Shown piece by piece: positions 1 through 6,296 of a DNA stretch of 13,045 nt. The notes under the pieces were generated by a model. It was not told the origin of the DNA and did no database searches. It saw only the letters and a list, made by a program, of their open reading frames with translations. Each line of letters starts with the position of its first letter. Within the stretch, counting starts at the first letter, position 1. The stretch is taken from positions 1-13,045 of the forward strand of contig JAEDEK010000051.1 of the NCBI GenBank assembly GCA_016293365.1, in the 5' to 3' direction. This DNA is from Bulleidia sp. GTDB taxonomy: Bacteria; Bacillota_I; Bacilli_A; Erysipelotrichales; Erysipelotrichaceae. The position numbers and the translations under genes are program-made.

Positions 1-101
1 TGAACTGGACACTGGAACAGATCAGTGATTTTGTGGAACGCAGTATTGAGGAAGTGGAATCCTGGGCAATGGAATCCTCTCTTCCATATCGTAGAAGCTG
101 A
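1..101 (+). CDS. 3' end of a PD-(D/E)XK nuclease-family gene (partial, paralogue of the next gene)
   Basis: Only the last 33 codons are inside the window; the 5' part lies upstream. The reading frame ends with TGA at 99-101 and encodes a C-terminus (NWTLEQISDF ... SLPYRRS) that differs from that of the complete downstream gene by a single residue, Met instead of Val in the WAxESS segment. It is therefore the end of a second member of the same Rpn/PDDEXK_2-like family. Whether the upstream copy is intact or a broken fragment cannot be told from here. Bases 102-214 separate the two genes. I see no strong terminator after this copy: only a weak 6-bp pairing of 101-106 with 131-136 next to a short T run. 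The two copies may therefore be co-transcribed. Confidence 0.75.
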   Translation, partial: NWTLEQISDFVERSIEEVESWAMESSLPYRRS

Positions 102-106
102 TCATC
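1..106 (+). repeat. Direct repeat, copy A (nuclease gene 3' end)
   Basis: Bases 1-106 match 969-1074 with only two differences: G56 against A1024 (silent) and A69 against G1037 (Met to Val). Similarity stops about five bases after the stop codon. The left boundary is outside the window, so the true repeat may be as long as the gene. The offset between copies is 968 bp. Confidence 0.95.
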
Positions 107-214
107 TGGGTCATAAGAACACTTTTTTCTGATGATTTTTACTGAGTTTTCCAAAAAGCGTGAATAACATATATGCAGGGAAAACAATACCTGTCAGAAA
201 AGGAGGTTATCTTG

Positions 215-1069
215 ATGAATATACCAGATCTGTCTCAGTACAGTGAAGACACTGTAAAGCTTGTAAAGAGTCTGAGCTACATGTCCGACAGATTCATGTC
301 GATTGCATTTCAAGATCATGAAGTACAGCAGCATATCATCCGTACGGTTTTGAATGATCCGGATATTGACCTGAAGGACACAGTTACCCAGTCAAGATTC
401 AATAACATACTGGGTAGAGAAATCACATTTGATTCCATGAGCAGGGATACAAATGGAGACGTGTACAATGTGGAGGTAGAAAACCGAGTGGAACGAGGAG
501 GGTTGGAACGGGTGACATATCATACAAGTGCACTGGATACCCAATCAGTCCATAAGGGAATCACAGATTTCCGGAAGTTTCCGAAAGCCAATGGGATCAT
601 GTTTGTACATGGAGATGCTCTGCATAATGGAAAACAGAAAAGTGTATTTGAAATCCGGGATGCAGATAATCCACAGGAGCAAGTCGAAACATCAAGACTG
701 AAGTATGTGATCGTCAATGTACAGAAATGTGGAGGTAATGACCCGTTGAGTCAGTTATGCCGTGATCTACAGCAGTCAGATTACAGAAACATCAGTAACG
801 AACATCTTGCGGAAAGAATGAAGGAAATCAAAGAAGGAATGGAGGTAGAACAGATGTGCAGACTGGAAGAAGAATATGGAAACAGAAGATATGAAAAAGG
901 AATAACCGATGGAAAAGCCGAAGGAGATGAGAACAGATCCAGGAAGGTTACCGTCAAGTTACTGAAAATGAACTGGACACTGGAACAGATCAGTGATTTT
1001 GTGGAACGCAGTATTGAGGAAGTAGAATCCTGGGCAGTGGAATCCTCTCTTCCATATCGTAGAAGCTGA
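215..1069 (+). CDS. PD-(D/E)XK nuclease-family (Rpn/PDDEXK_2-like) putative transposase/nuclease
   Basis: The ATG at 215 is chosen because a perfect AGGAGG (201-206) lies eight bases before it; the in-frame ATG at 173 has no such site. The product is 284 residues, usual for this family. The N-terminus has the family-like segment YMSDRFMSIAFQDHE (22-36). The putative nuclease core is ITFDSMSRDTNGDVYNVEVE (70-89), with candidate metal ligands Asp73, Glu87 and Glu89. Many relatives have E-x-Q where this protein has E-V-E. A charged stretch (201-246, with GITDGKAEGDEN) leads to a C-terminal helical segment (TLEQISDFVERSIEEVESW). Rpn-type proteins are DNA endonucleases linked to RecA-independent recombination, and some act in phage defence; the role here is inferred from family. 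The gene stands alone between a partial paralogue and rpsT, with its own terminator. No convincing promoter is visible upstream. Confidence 0.85.
   Translation: MNIPDLSQYSEDTVKLVKSLSYMSDRFMSIAFQDHEVQQHIIRTVLNDPDIDLKDTVTQSRFNNILGREITFDSMSRDTNGDVYNVEVENRVERGGLERVTYHTSALDTQSVHKGITDFRKFPKANGIMFVHGDALHNGKQKSVFEIRDADNPQEQVETSRLKYVIVNVQKCGGNDPLSQLCRDLQQSDYRNISNEHLAERMKEIKEGMEVEQMCRLEEEYGNRRYEKGITDGKAEGDENRSRKVTVKLLKMNWTLEQISDFVERSIEEVESWAVESSLPYRRS
841..1069 (+). other. Candidate internal translation start giving a 71-residue C-terminal protein
   Basis: Inside the nuclease gene a perfect GGAGGT (841-846) is followed after seven bases by ATG at 854-856, which is in frame with the gene. Initiation there would give a 71-residue protein starting MCRLEEEYGNRRYEK and ending at the same stop codon. 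E. coli Rpn genes have been reported to encode an in-frame C-terminal antitoxin protein that inhibits the full-length nuclease. The arrangement here has the same layout. The site also simply encodes Met-Glu-Val-Glu-Gln-Met, so chance cannot be excluded. Confidence 0.35.
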
Positions 1070-1074
1070 TCATC
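969..1074 (+). repeat. Direct repeat, copy B (nuclease gene 3' end)
   Basis: This is the second copy of the 106-bp direct repeat at 1-106, with two mismatches. It covers the last 33 codons and stop of the complete nuclease gene plus five following bases. The flanks beyond 1074 and 106 are unrelated. Confidence 0.95.
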
Positions 1075-1081
1075 ATAACGG

Positions 1082-1113
1082 GACTGTTTGTAGAAATACA
1101 GGCAGTCTTTTTT
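1082..1113 (+). terminator. Rho-independent terminator of the nuclease gene
   Basis: GACTGTTTGTA (1082-1092) pairs with TACAGGCAGTC (1097-1107) in an 11-bp stem with two G-U pairs. A GAAA tetraloop closes it and six T follow (1108-1113). It lies 12 bases after the stop codon. The upstream copy has no equivalent. Confidence 0.88.
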
Positions 1114-1164
1114 CTGGAATCAGAAATCATAACAGGAGATAATCGGATTTGTTCTTTATTGTAA

Positions 1165-1193
1165 TCATAATAAAACTCCGTCAATGACGGAGT
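1165..1193 (-). terminator. Rho-independent terminator of rpsT
   Basis: On the minus strand ACTCCGTC and GACGGAGT (1175-1182 with 1186-1193) form an 8-bp stem around a 3-base loop, followed by TTTTATTAT. It sits about 30 bases beyond the rpsT stop codon and faces the nuclease-gene terminator. Bases 1114-1164 between the two terminators hold nothing I can recognise. Confidence 0.85.
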
Positions 1194-1222
1194 GATATTA
1201 CCTTACATAGATGTATGGTTGA

Positions 1223-1489
1223 TTAAGCCTCAATGGAGTTAACCAGCTTAGCGAGTCTGGACTTCTGACGAGAAGCATAGTTCTTCTTCTTGATAGAAGA
1301 TACAACTGCCTTATCGAGGCACTTGTTTGCTTCGTTATATGCCTTGACAGCTGCTTCCTTGTCCTTTGCTTCTACTGCAGCAAGAACCTTCTTGATTGCT
1401 GTCTTGAGTTCGCTCTTCTGTCCTGCCTTTGCATTCTGTCTCTTGAGATTTGTCAGAGCACGCTTCTTCTGGGACTTGATATTTGCCAT
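1223..1489 (-). CDS. rpsT: 30S ribosomal protein S20
   Basis: This 88-residue basic protein begins MANIKSQKKRALTNLKRQNA and ends SRQKSRLAKLVNSIEA, the standard pattern of S20, a 16S rRNA-binding protein needed for 30S assembly. The length is normal. The ATG at 1489 is fixed by a near-perfect AGGAGGT on the minus strand (1496-1502) six bases upstream; a longer upstream reading frame through the intergenic region is not needed. It is monocistronic, diverges from fmt, and has its own promoter and terminator. The 5' leader predicted from the promoter is only about 25 bases, leaving little room for a structured autoregulatory leader. Confidence 0.97.
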   Translation of the reverse strand: MANIKSQKKRALTNLKRQNAKAGQKSELKTAIKKVLAAVEAKDKEAAVKAYNEANKCLDKAVVSSIKKKNYASRQKSRLAKLVNSIEA

Positions 1490-1519
1490 GAGTACACCTC
1501 CTGTCTTATTAGCAGAACA

Positions 1520-1548
1520 ATTGTAACAAAGCGTATTCCAAAATGCAA
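1520..1548 (-). promoter_or_regulatory. Promoter of rpsT (extended -10)
   Basis: On the minus strand the -10 is TACAAT (1520-1525), preceded by TGT to make an extended -10 (TGTTACAAT). A weak -35, TTGCAT (1543-1548), lies exactly 17 bases upstream. The inferred transcription start is near 1513. Confidence 0.65.
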
Positions 1549-1577
1549 TGAAAATCCAAATTTCGCGTAATTTCCTG

Positions 1578-1583
1578 TATAAT
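1578..1583 (+). promoter_or_regulatory. -10 element of the fmt-lepA-hemW promoter
   Basis: A perfect TATAAT (1578-1583) is directly preceded by TG. No good -35 is seen at the expected distance (bases around 1555-1560 read TCCAAA). The inferred start near 1590 gives a leader of about 20 bases containing the fmt ribosome binding site. Confidence 0.6.
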
Positions 1584-1609
1584 AGAACCATTGTGAAGGA
1601 GGGGAAATC

Positions 1610-2548
1610 ATGAAAAACACAAGAATCATGTTTTTTGGAACACCGGAATTTGCTGTCAGAATTCTGGAAACACTGATCAGGGATGGATATGATGTCATCG
1701 CAACCGTATCTCAGCCGGATCGACCTGTCGGCAGAAAGAAGATCATTCAGCCAACTCCAGTTCATGCCTGCAGTAATGAACATGGTATTCCATGTCTGCA
1801 GCCGGAAAAACTTTCTGATATCAGAGAACAGATCGTATCTCTGTCACCGGATCTGTTTCTGACATGCGCCTATGGTCAGTTTATTCCTTCTTCGATTCTT
1901 TCGATACCACAGAAAGGATGCCTGAACATTCATCCTTCTCTGCTGCCGAAATACAGAGGAGGCGCACCGATTCAGCATGCCGTCATGAATGGAGACACGG
2001 AAACTGGTGTTTCTTTGATGGAAATGATTGCGAAAATGGATGCTGGACAGGTATTTGCCTGTTATCATACCCATATCGGGGAGGATGAAACCTTCTTTCA
2101 GTTGAATGAAAGACTCATGGACATTTCCTGTCAGCTTGTGCATGAACAGCTTCCTCTGTATCTGAAAGGGGAACTCAAAGGTACACCACAGGATGAAGAT
2201 CAGGTGGTTCTCGGTCTGAATATCACAAAAGAAGAGGAAAAGGTGTCTTTTGCACAGGAAGATATTCACCGGATCTATAACCATATCCGCGGTCTGATCG
2301 AATGGCCGGTAGCCTATGGAATGCTGGAAGGTAAAAGAGTCAAGTTCTGCAGTGTTTCAAAACAGATTAAGGAAATACAGGATCAGCCCGGCACGGTTCT
2401 CGGGTTTGATCAGGATTCCATGCTGGTAGCATGTACTGGTGGTATTCTGCATGTACACATGATCCAGATGGAAGGAAAGAAGAAAATGGATGCCCGCTCA
2501 TTTGGAAACGGATACGGGCATGAAGTAACAGGAAAGGTATTTGAATGA
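1610..2548 (+). CDS. fmt: Methionyl-tRNA formyltransferase
   Basis: Transfers a formyl group from 10-formyltetrahydrofolate to the amino group of Met-tRNAfMet for translation initiation. The protein has 312 residues, as expected. It starts with the FFGTPEFAV segment (8-16), then QPDRPVGRKK (35-44). The catalytic signature is NIHPSLLPKYRGGAPIQ (106-122), with Asn106 and His108, and Asp144 in KMDAG; these are the same positions as in E. coli Fmt. The formyltransferase domain covers roughly 1-185 and the tRNA-binding C-terminal domain about 205-305. AAGGAGG (1596-1602) precedes the ATG by seven bases. The stop overlaps the lepA start (ATGA), indicating coupling. It lies between rpsT and lepA, away from def, priA and rsmB, with which fmt is often grouped. 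Confidence 0.96.
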   Translation: MKNTRIMFFGTPEFAVRILETLIRDGYDVIATVSQPDRPVGRKKIIQPTPVHACSNEHGIPCLQPEKLSDIREQIVSLSPDLFLTCAYGQFIPSSILSIPQKGCLNIHPSLLPKYRGGAPIQHAVMNGDTETGVSLMEMIAKMDAGQVFACYHTHIGEDETFFQLNERLMDISCQLVHEQLPLYLKGELKGTPQDEDQVVLGLNITKEEEKVSFAQEDIHRIYNHIRGLIEWPVAYGMLEGKRVKFCSVSKQIKEIQDQPGTVLGFDQDSMLVACTGGILHVHMIQMEGKKKMDARSFGNGYGHEVTGKVFE

Positions 2549-4356
2549 CGGATCAGAAGCATATACGTAATTTTTGTATCATAGCCCATATCGACCATGG
2601 TAAATCCACACTTGCTGACAGAATTCTGGAAATGACAGATACCGTGCAGCAGCGTGACATGAAGACACAGCTTCTGGATGATATGGAACTGGAAAGAGAA
2701 AGAGGCATTACAATCAAACTCAATGCGGTGCAGCTTTCCTATCATGCACGCAATGGGGAAGAATATCTGTTCAACCTGATTGATACACCAGGTCATGTCG
2801 ATTTCTCGTATGAAGTATCCAGATCTCTGGCGGCATGTGAAGGTGCAGTACTTGTCGTTGACAGTACACAGGGTGTACAGGCCCAGACACTTGCCAATAC
2901 ATATCTGGCTCTGGATAATAACCTGGAAATCATTCCGGTCATCAACAAGGTGGATATGAACAATGCCCAGCCGGATCATACCAAACAGGAGATTGAAGAT
3001 ATCATCGGACTTGACTGTTCAGATGCACCTCTGATTTCCGCACGCAGCGGACTCAACGTGGATCAGGTACTTGAACAGATCGTAGAAAAAATTCCAAGTC
3101 CATCCGGTGATCCGGATGCTCCGTTACAGGCACTTGTCTTTGACTCCTTCTATGATCCGTACCGTGGCGTCATTGCGCTTGTTAGAATCAGAGAAGGTTC
3201 CTTAAAGGTAGGAGATCATATCCGTTTTATGGAAACGGGGGCAGAATACGAAGTGCTGGAAGCAGGTATCCGCAATCCGAAGGAAGTACGTTTGAATGAA
3301 CTGATGTGTGGTGATGTCGGATGGTTTGCAGCAAGCATCAAGGACATCCATGATGTTCTTGTCGGTGATACCGTTACATGTACAGATAATCCTGCGCCTT
3401 CCCCTTTGGAAGGATATCGTAAGATGAATCCGATGGTATACTGTGGTCTGTACCCAAGTGATGCAGCCAAGTATCAGGATCTGCACGATGCACTGGATAA
3501 GCTGCAGTTAAATGACGCATCATTACAGTATGAGCCGGAAACATCCCAGGCCCTGGGGTTTGGATTCCGCTGTGGTTTCCTTGGATTATTACATATGGAT
3601 GTCATTCAGGAGCGACTGGAAAGAGAATACAATCTCGATCTGATCGCAACAGCTCCAAGTGTCATCTATCATGTCTATCTGTCTGATGGAACGATGCTGG
3701 AAATTGACAATCCTGCCAAGATGCCGGATGCTTCCCGCATTAAAAGAATTGAAGAGCCGTATGTCCGTGCATCCATCATGGTACCGGATGAATATATCGG
3801 TGCTGTCATGGAATTGTGCCAGAACAAGCGTGGTATTTATAAAGACATGCAGATTCTTGATACCGGAAGAAATTCCATCATCTATGAGATGCCTCTGTCT
3901 CAGATTATCTTTGATTTCTTTGATCGACTCAAGTCATGCTCAAAAGGGTATGCTTCTTTGGACTATGAACTGATCGGTTATAAGGAAGATGATCTGATCC
4001 GTATGGATATTCTGCTCAATGGAGAACCTGTGGATGCTTTATCCATCATTGTACACAGATCTGATGCTTATCATCGTGGTTCTGCCATTACGTCCCGTCT
4101 GAAAGAGCTCTTACCGCGTCAGCAGTTTGAAATCCCTGTGCAGGCGGCGGTAGGAGGAAAAGTCATTGCCCGTACGAACATCAAGGCATTGCGTAAAAAT
4201 GTCCTTGCCAAGTGCTATGGCGGTGATATTTCCAGAAAGAAGAAGCTGCTGGAAAAACAGAAGGAAGGAAAGAAGAGAATGAAGGCAGTTGGTTCTGTTG
4301 TCATTCCTCAGGAAGCCTTCATGGCAGTTCTCTCCATGGATGATGATCGAAACTGA
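2545..4356 (+). CDS. lepA: Elongation factor 4 (LepA), ribosome-associated translational GTPase
   Basis: A translational GTPase that binds ribosomes; roles in back-translocation and in initiation or 30S assembly have been proposed. The 603-residue length is typical. G1 is AHIDHGKS (14-21), the switch-I region contains RERGITIK (51-58), G3 is DTPGH (80-84) and G4 is NKVD (133-136). The rest follows the LepA plan: EF-G-like domains II, III and V, then the LepA-specific C-terminal domain rich in Lys and Arg (KKKLLEKQKEGKKRMKAVG). The ATG at 2545 overlaps the fmt stop by four bases, so translation is probably coupled. The gene end overlaps the start of hemW; lepA-hemW adjacency is common in Bacillota. 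Confidence 0.98.
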   Translation: MTDQKHIRNFCIIAHIDHGKSTLADRILEMTDTVQQRDMKTQLLDDMELERERGITIKLNAVQLSYHARNGEEYLFNLIDTPGHVDFSYEVSRSLAACEGAVLVVDSTQGVQAQTLANTYLALDNNLEIIPVINKVDMNNAQPDHTKQEIEDIIGLDCSDAPLISARSGLNVDQVLEQIVEKIPSPSGDPDAPLQALVFDSFYDPYRGVIALVRIREGSLKVGDHIRFMETGAEYEVLEAGIRNPKEVRLNELMCGDVGWFAASIKDIHDVLVGDTVTCTDNPAPSPLEGYRKMNPMVYCGLYPSDAAKYQDLHDALDKLQLNDASLQYEPETSQALGFGFRCGFLGLLHMDVIQERLEREYNLDLIATAPSVIYHVYLSDGTMLEIDNPAKMPDASRIKRIEEPYVRASIMVPDEYIGAVMELCQNKRGIYKDMQILDTGRNSIIYEMPLSQIIFDFFDRLKSCSKGYASLDYELIGYKEDDLIRMDILLNGEPVDALSIIVHRSDAYHRGSAITSRLKELLPRQQFEIPVQAAVGGKVIARTNIKALRKNVLAKCYGGDISRKKKLLEKQKEGKKRMKAVGSVVIPQEAFMAVLSMDDDRN

Positions 4357-5446
4357 GCCATGTAGACACCTGTATATCCATGTTCCATTCTGCGCACACA
4401 TCTGTGGCTACTGTGATTTCGTTCATGTCATCTGTCGAAGGGAATCCGTAGAGCAGTGGCTGAGTGCCGTAATCAAAGAAATGGAATATGTGCATATACC
4501 GGATACGATTGAAACCATCTACATCGGAGGTGGAACACCGACATCTCCTGATCCGGATCAGCTGGATGCTCTGTTATCCGCAATCGATCCATATGCACGG
4601 CATGTCAAAGAATATACGATTGAAATCAATCCGGAAACACTGGATGAAACAAAGGCGAAGATACTCCACAGGCATGGAATCAACCGTGCCTCCATCGGAT
4701 TTCAAAGCTCAGACCCATCTCTGCTTGCCCTTATGGGAAGAAAACATACGATGGATACGATGCATACATGCGTGTCTTTGCTACGGGAAGAAGGGATTAC
4801 CAATCTCTCAGTGGATCTGATGTACTCCCTTCCAGGCCAGACAATGGCACAGCTGCGCCAGTCCGTGTACGATGCCCTTTCTCTTCATCCTTCTCATCTT
4901 TCCCTGTATTCTCTGACAATTGAGGAAAATACTGTATTTGGAAAGATGGGATATGACCATCTGGATGAAGACAGTGAAGCGGATATGTATGAGTGGATTG
5001 TAAAAACACTGGATGAAGAAGGCTATACGCAGTATGAAGTATCCAACTTTGCCCATCAAGGCTGCACATCGATGCATAACATCGGGTATTGGCAGTATGA
5101 TGACTTCATTGGCATCGGGACAGGCGCATCCGGAAAGGAAAACGGCAGCCGATATGATCACAGCCGTTCCTTATCTGCGTATATCAAAGATCCGTGTCAT
5201 AGAGAAATGATTCCCTTAAGTAAAGAAGATCAGATGTTTGAGAGTCTGATGATGGGGATCCGGATGAAACAGGGAATGGATCTGTCTGTGTTTGAAAAAA
5301 GGTTTGGTGAATCTTTCGAACACCATTATGGTGATGTACTGTCCACAATGATACAGCAGGGACATATGGAAATCGTGGATGGCAGGCTTCGTGCCAGTGA
5401 AAAAAGCTATGAAATCATGAATTCACTGCTTGTGGAATTCATGTAG
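4340..5446 (+). CDS. hemW: Radical SAM heme chaperone HemW
   Basis: A HemN-like radical SAM protein thought to carry heme to membrane targets; often annotated as coproporphyrinogen oxidase-like, but HemW lacks that activity. With the start at 4340 it has 368 residues. The 4Fe-4S motif is CAHICGYC (18-25, C-x3-C-x2-C); the next position after Asp is Phe27 rather than the fourth Cys of true HemN. GGGTPT, a SAM-binding segment, and IEINPETL follow. HNIGYW (246-251) matches the HNxxYW motif described as a HemW heme-binding signature. The start is uncertain: ATGs at 4340 and 4343 overlap the lepA end by 14-17 bases and have no good Shine-Dalgarno, so translation is probably coupled to lepA. The longer start at 4289 would add 17 residues not typical of the family. 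Confidence 0.93.
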   Translation: MMIETEPCRHLYIHVPFCAHICGYCDFVHVICRRESVEQWLSAVIKEMEYVHIPDTIETIYIGGGTPTSPDPDQLDALLSAIDPYARHVKEYTIEINPETLDETKAKILHRHGINRASIGFQSSDPSLLALMGRKHTMDTMHTCVSLLREEGITNLSVDLMYSLPGQTMAQLRQSVYDALSLHPSHLSLYSLTIEENTVFGKMGYDHLDEDSEADMYEWIVKTLDEEGYTQYEVSNFAHQGCTSMHNIGYWQYDDFIGIGTGASGKENGSRYDHSRSLSAYIKDPCHREMIPLSKEDQMFESLMMGIRMKQGMDLSVFEKRFGESFEHHYGDVLSTMIQQGHMEIVDGRLRASEKSYEIMNSLLVEFM

Positions 5447-5463
5447 AAAAAGGAAGGAATAAC

Positions 5464-5844
5464 ATGTCAAAACTCAAGAAATCCAATGTGAAAAAGAAGT
5501 CCGATCGGGCCCTGGAACATCAGATGGCGTTAGAGGCGGAAGAAACAAGAAAAGCGGAAGAACTGGAAAAAAAGAAACAGCGTTCCCGTGATTTTACGAA
5601 TCATACAATGGATGCGGTATTCCCGATCTATACAATGTTATGCGCCATTCTTGGTTTCCTGTTTGCCCAGCTTGGTATCTTTTCTCTGATCGGTATTGTT
5701 CTTGGTATCATCGGTTTACGCCGCTATAAGGAAAAGAAGAAGGACAAGTTCTTCTATCTGACACTCGTATCTTTTGGTGTATGTCTTTTCTGCGGCTGTT
5801 ACTGGATCATTGCGATCGGTTATATTCTGATTCAGGGCTTGTAA
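5464..5844 (+). CDS. Small membrane protein with a charged N-terminal helix, function unknown
   Basis: I do not recognise a specific family. The 126-residue protein starts at ATG 5464 behind an AAGGAAGGA site. Residues 1-45 are extremely rich in Lys, Glu and Arg and probably form a cytoplasmic coiled helix. A hydrophobic stretch at 51-84 (long enough for a tight hairpin of two segments, with a Gly-rich IGIVLGIIGLRR part) and another at about 97-124 are membrane segments, separated by the basic loop RRYKEKKKDK. The Gly-rich hydrophobic pattern resembles DUF4190-like small membrane proteins, but this is only a resemblance. It follows hemW by 17 bases with no terminator between, so it is the last gene of the fmt operon. 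Its stop codon lies inside the rpsO -35 region. Confidence 0.8.
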   Translation: MSKLKKSNVKKKSDRALEHQMALEAEETRKAEELEKKKQRSRDFTNHTMDAVFPIYTMLCAILGFLFAQLGIFSLIGIVLGIIGLRRYKEKKKDKFFYLTLVSFGVCLFCGCYWIIAIGYILIQGL

Positions 5845-5867
5845 AGCAGCTGTACTGGTGCTAAAAT
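5839..5867 (+). promoter_or_regulatory. Promoter of rpsO (extended -10)
   Basis: TTGTAA (-35, 5839-5844) and TAAAAT (-10, 5862-5867) are separated by 17 bases. TGC before the -10 makes an extended -10. The -35 overlaps the last codon and stop of the upstream gene. The inferred start is near 5874. Confidence 0.65.
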
Positions 5868-5876
5868 AATACAGCT
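5848..5876. repeat. Inverted repeat bracketing the rpsO -10 region
   Basis: AGCTGTA (5848-5854) and TACAGCT (5870-5876) are perfect 7-base inverted repeats with a 15-base spacer that contains the -10. They could be an operator or, as RNA, a weak hairpin ending the upstream operon. No T-tract follows, so terminator function is unlikely. Confidence 0.5.
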
Positions 5877-5947
5877 TTCAGTCTGGGAAAAAACGGACCT
5901 CAACGTATTCCTCGGGCTGGATGACACATAAAGAAAGAGGTAAGAAA
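5874..5947 (+). promoter_or_regulatory. rpsO 5' leader, possible S15 autoregulatory region
   Basis: The predicted leader is about 75 bases, long compared with those of rpsT and fmt (20-25 bases). ACCTC (5897-5901) is complementary to GAGGT (5937-5941), the likely ribosome binding site before ATG 5948, so the site could be sequestered. S15 represses its own mRNA through leader structures in several bacteria; those structures vary between lineages. I could not identify a known S15-binding motif. Confidence 0.35.
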
Positions 5948-6214
5948 ATGTTAACAAAGGAAACAAAGGCTGAAATCGTACAGAAGTACGGAAGAAAAGA
6001 AGGCGACACAGGTTCTGCAGAAGTACAGGTTGCTCTTCTGACAGCACAGATCAACGCACTGACAGAACACATGAAGGCTAACAAGAAGGACTATGCTTCC
6101 AACCGTGGTCTTCTGAAGATGGTAGGTCGTAGAAGATCTCTTCTTGAACACCTCAAGAATGAAGATATCAACCGTTACAGAGCTCTGGTTCAGTCACTTG
6201 GTCTGAGAAAGTAA
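5948..6214 (+). CDS. rpsO: 30S ribosomal protein S15
   Basis: This 88-residue protein has the standard S15 pattern: GDTGSAEVQVALLTAQIN (19-36), LTEHMKANKKDYASNRGL (38-55) and the 16S rRNA-binding part around GRRRSLLEHLK (60-70), ending YRALVQSLGLRK. S15 binds the central domain of 16S rRNA early in 30S assembly. The ATG at 5948 gives the family's normal length and start (MLTKE); an in-frame ATG at 5921 would add nine residues and weaken the link to the GAGGT site at 5937-5941. It is transcribed from its own promoter and ends at a strong terminator, so it is a monocistronic unit here and not joined to pnp. Confidence 0.97.
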   Translation: MLTKETKAEIVQKYGRKEGDTGSAEVQVALLTAQINALTEHMKANKKDYASNRGLLKMVGRRRSLLEHLKNEDINRYRALVQSLGLRK

Positions 6215-6229
6215 AACACATTCAGGAAA

Positions 6230-6257
6230 ATGTCGAAGAAACTCTTCGGCATTTTTT
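6230..6257 (+). terminator. Rho-independent terminator of rpsO
   Basis: ATGTCGAAGA (6230-6239) pairs with TCTTCGGCAT (6243-6252) in a 10-bp stem with one G-U pair and an AAC loop, followed by T at 6252-6257. Upstream A residues allow partial function on the other strand as well. Confidence 0.9.
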
Positions 6258-6269
6258 CTTGTGTCAATG

Positions 6270-6275
6270 TATAAT
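6270..6275 (+). promoter_or_regulatory. -10 element of the ABC transporter operon
   Basis: A perfect TATAAT (6270-6275) is directly preceded by TG. The expected -35 position falls inside the rpsO terminator and does not match the consensus. The inferred start near 6282 coincides with the ribosome binding site, giving a leader of only about 15 bases. Confidence 0.55.
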
Positions 6276-6296
6276 AGTCGCAGGGAGTTTACTGTC

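Noticed and set aside
101..140. A possible terminator after the partial nuclease copy
   Set aside because: Only six base pairs with a 24-base loop; too weak to call.
173..214. The upstream in-frame ATG for the nuclease gene
   Set aside because: The ATG at 215 has a perfect AGGAGG eight bases before it, while the ATG at 173 has none; the extra 14 residues are not family-like.
1..1113. A classical insertion sequence around the nuclease gene
   Set aside because: No terminal inverted repeats or target-site duplications could be found; the direct repeat covers coding 3' ends only.
2410..2979. A 189-codon open frame on the minus strand
   Set aside because: Antisense to the fmt-lepA junction; both plus-strand genes are conserved and the minus product looks like no family.
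4289..4339. The long start for hemW
   Set aside because: It would add 17 residues lying deep within lepA and unlike HemW N-termini; starts at 4340 or 4343 fit better.
5921..5947. The longer start for rpsO
   Set aside because: S15 normally begins near MLTKE; the ATG at 5948 follows a GAGGT site, and the upstream extension is part of the leader.
6261..6296. A GTG start for the ABC ATPase
   Set aside because: It lies in the promoter -10 region, upstream of the inferred transcription start.
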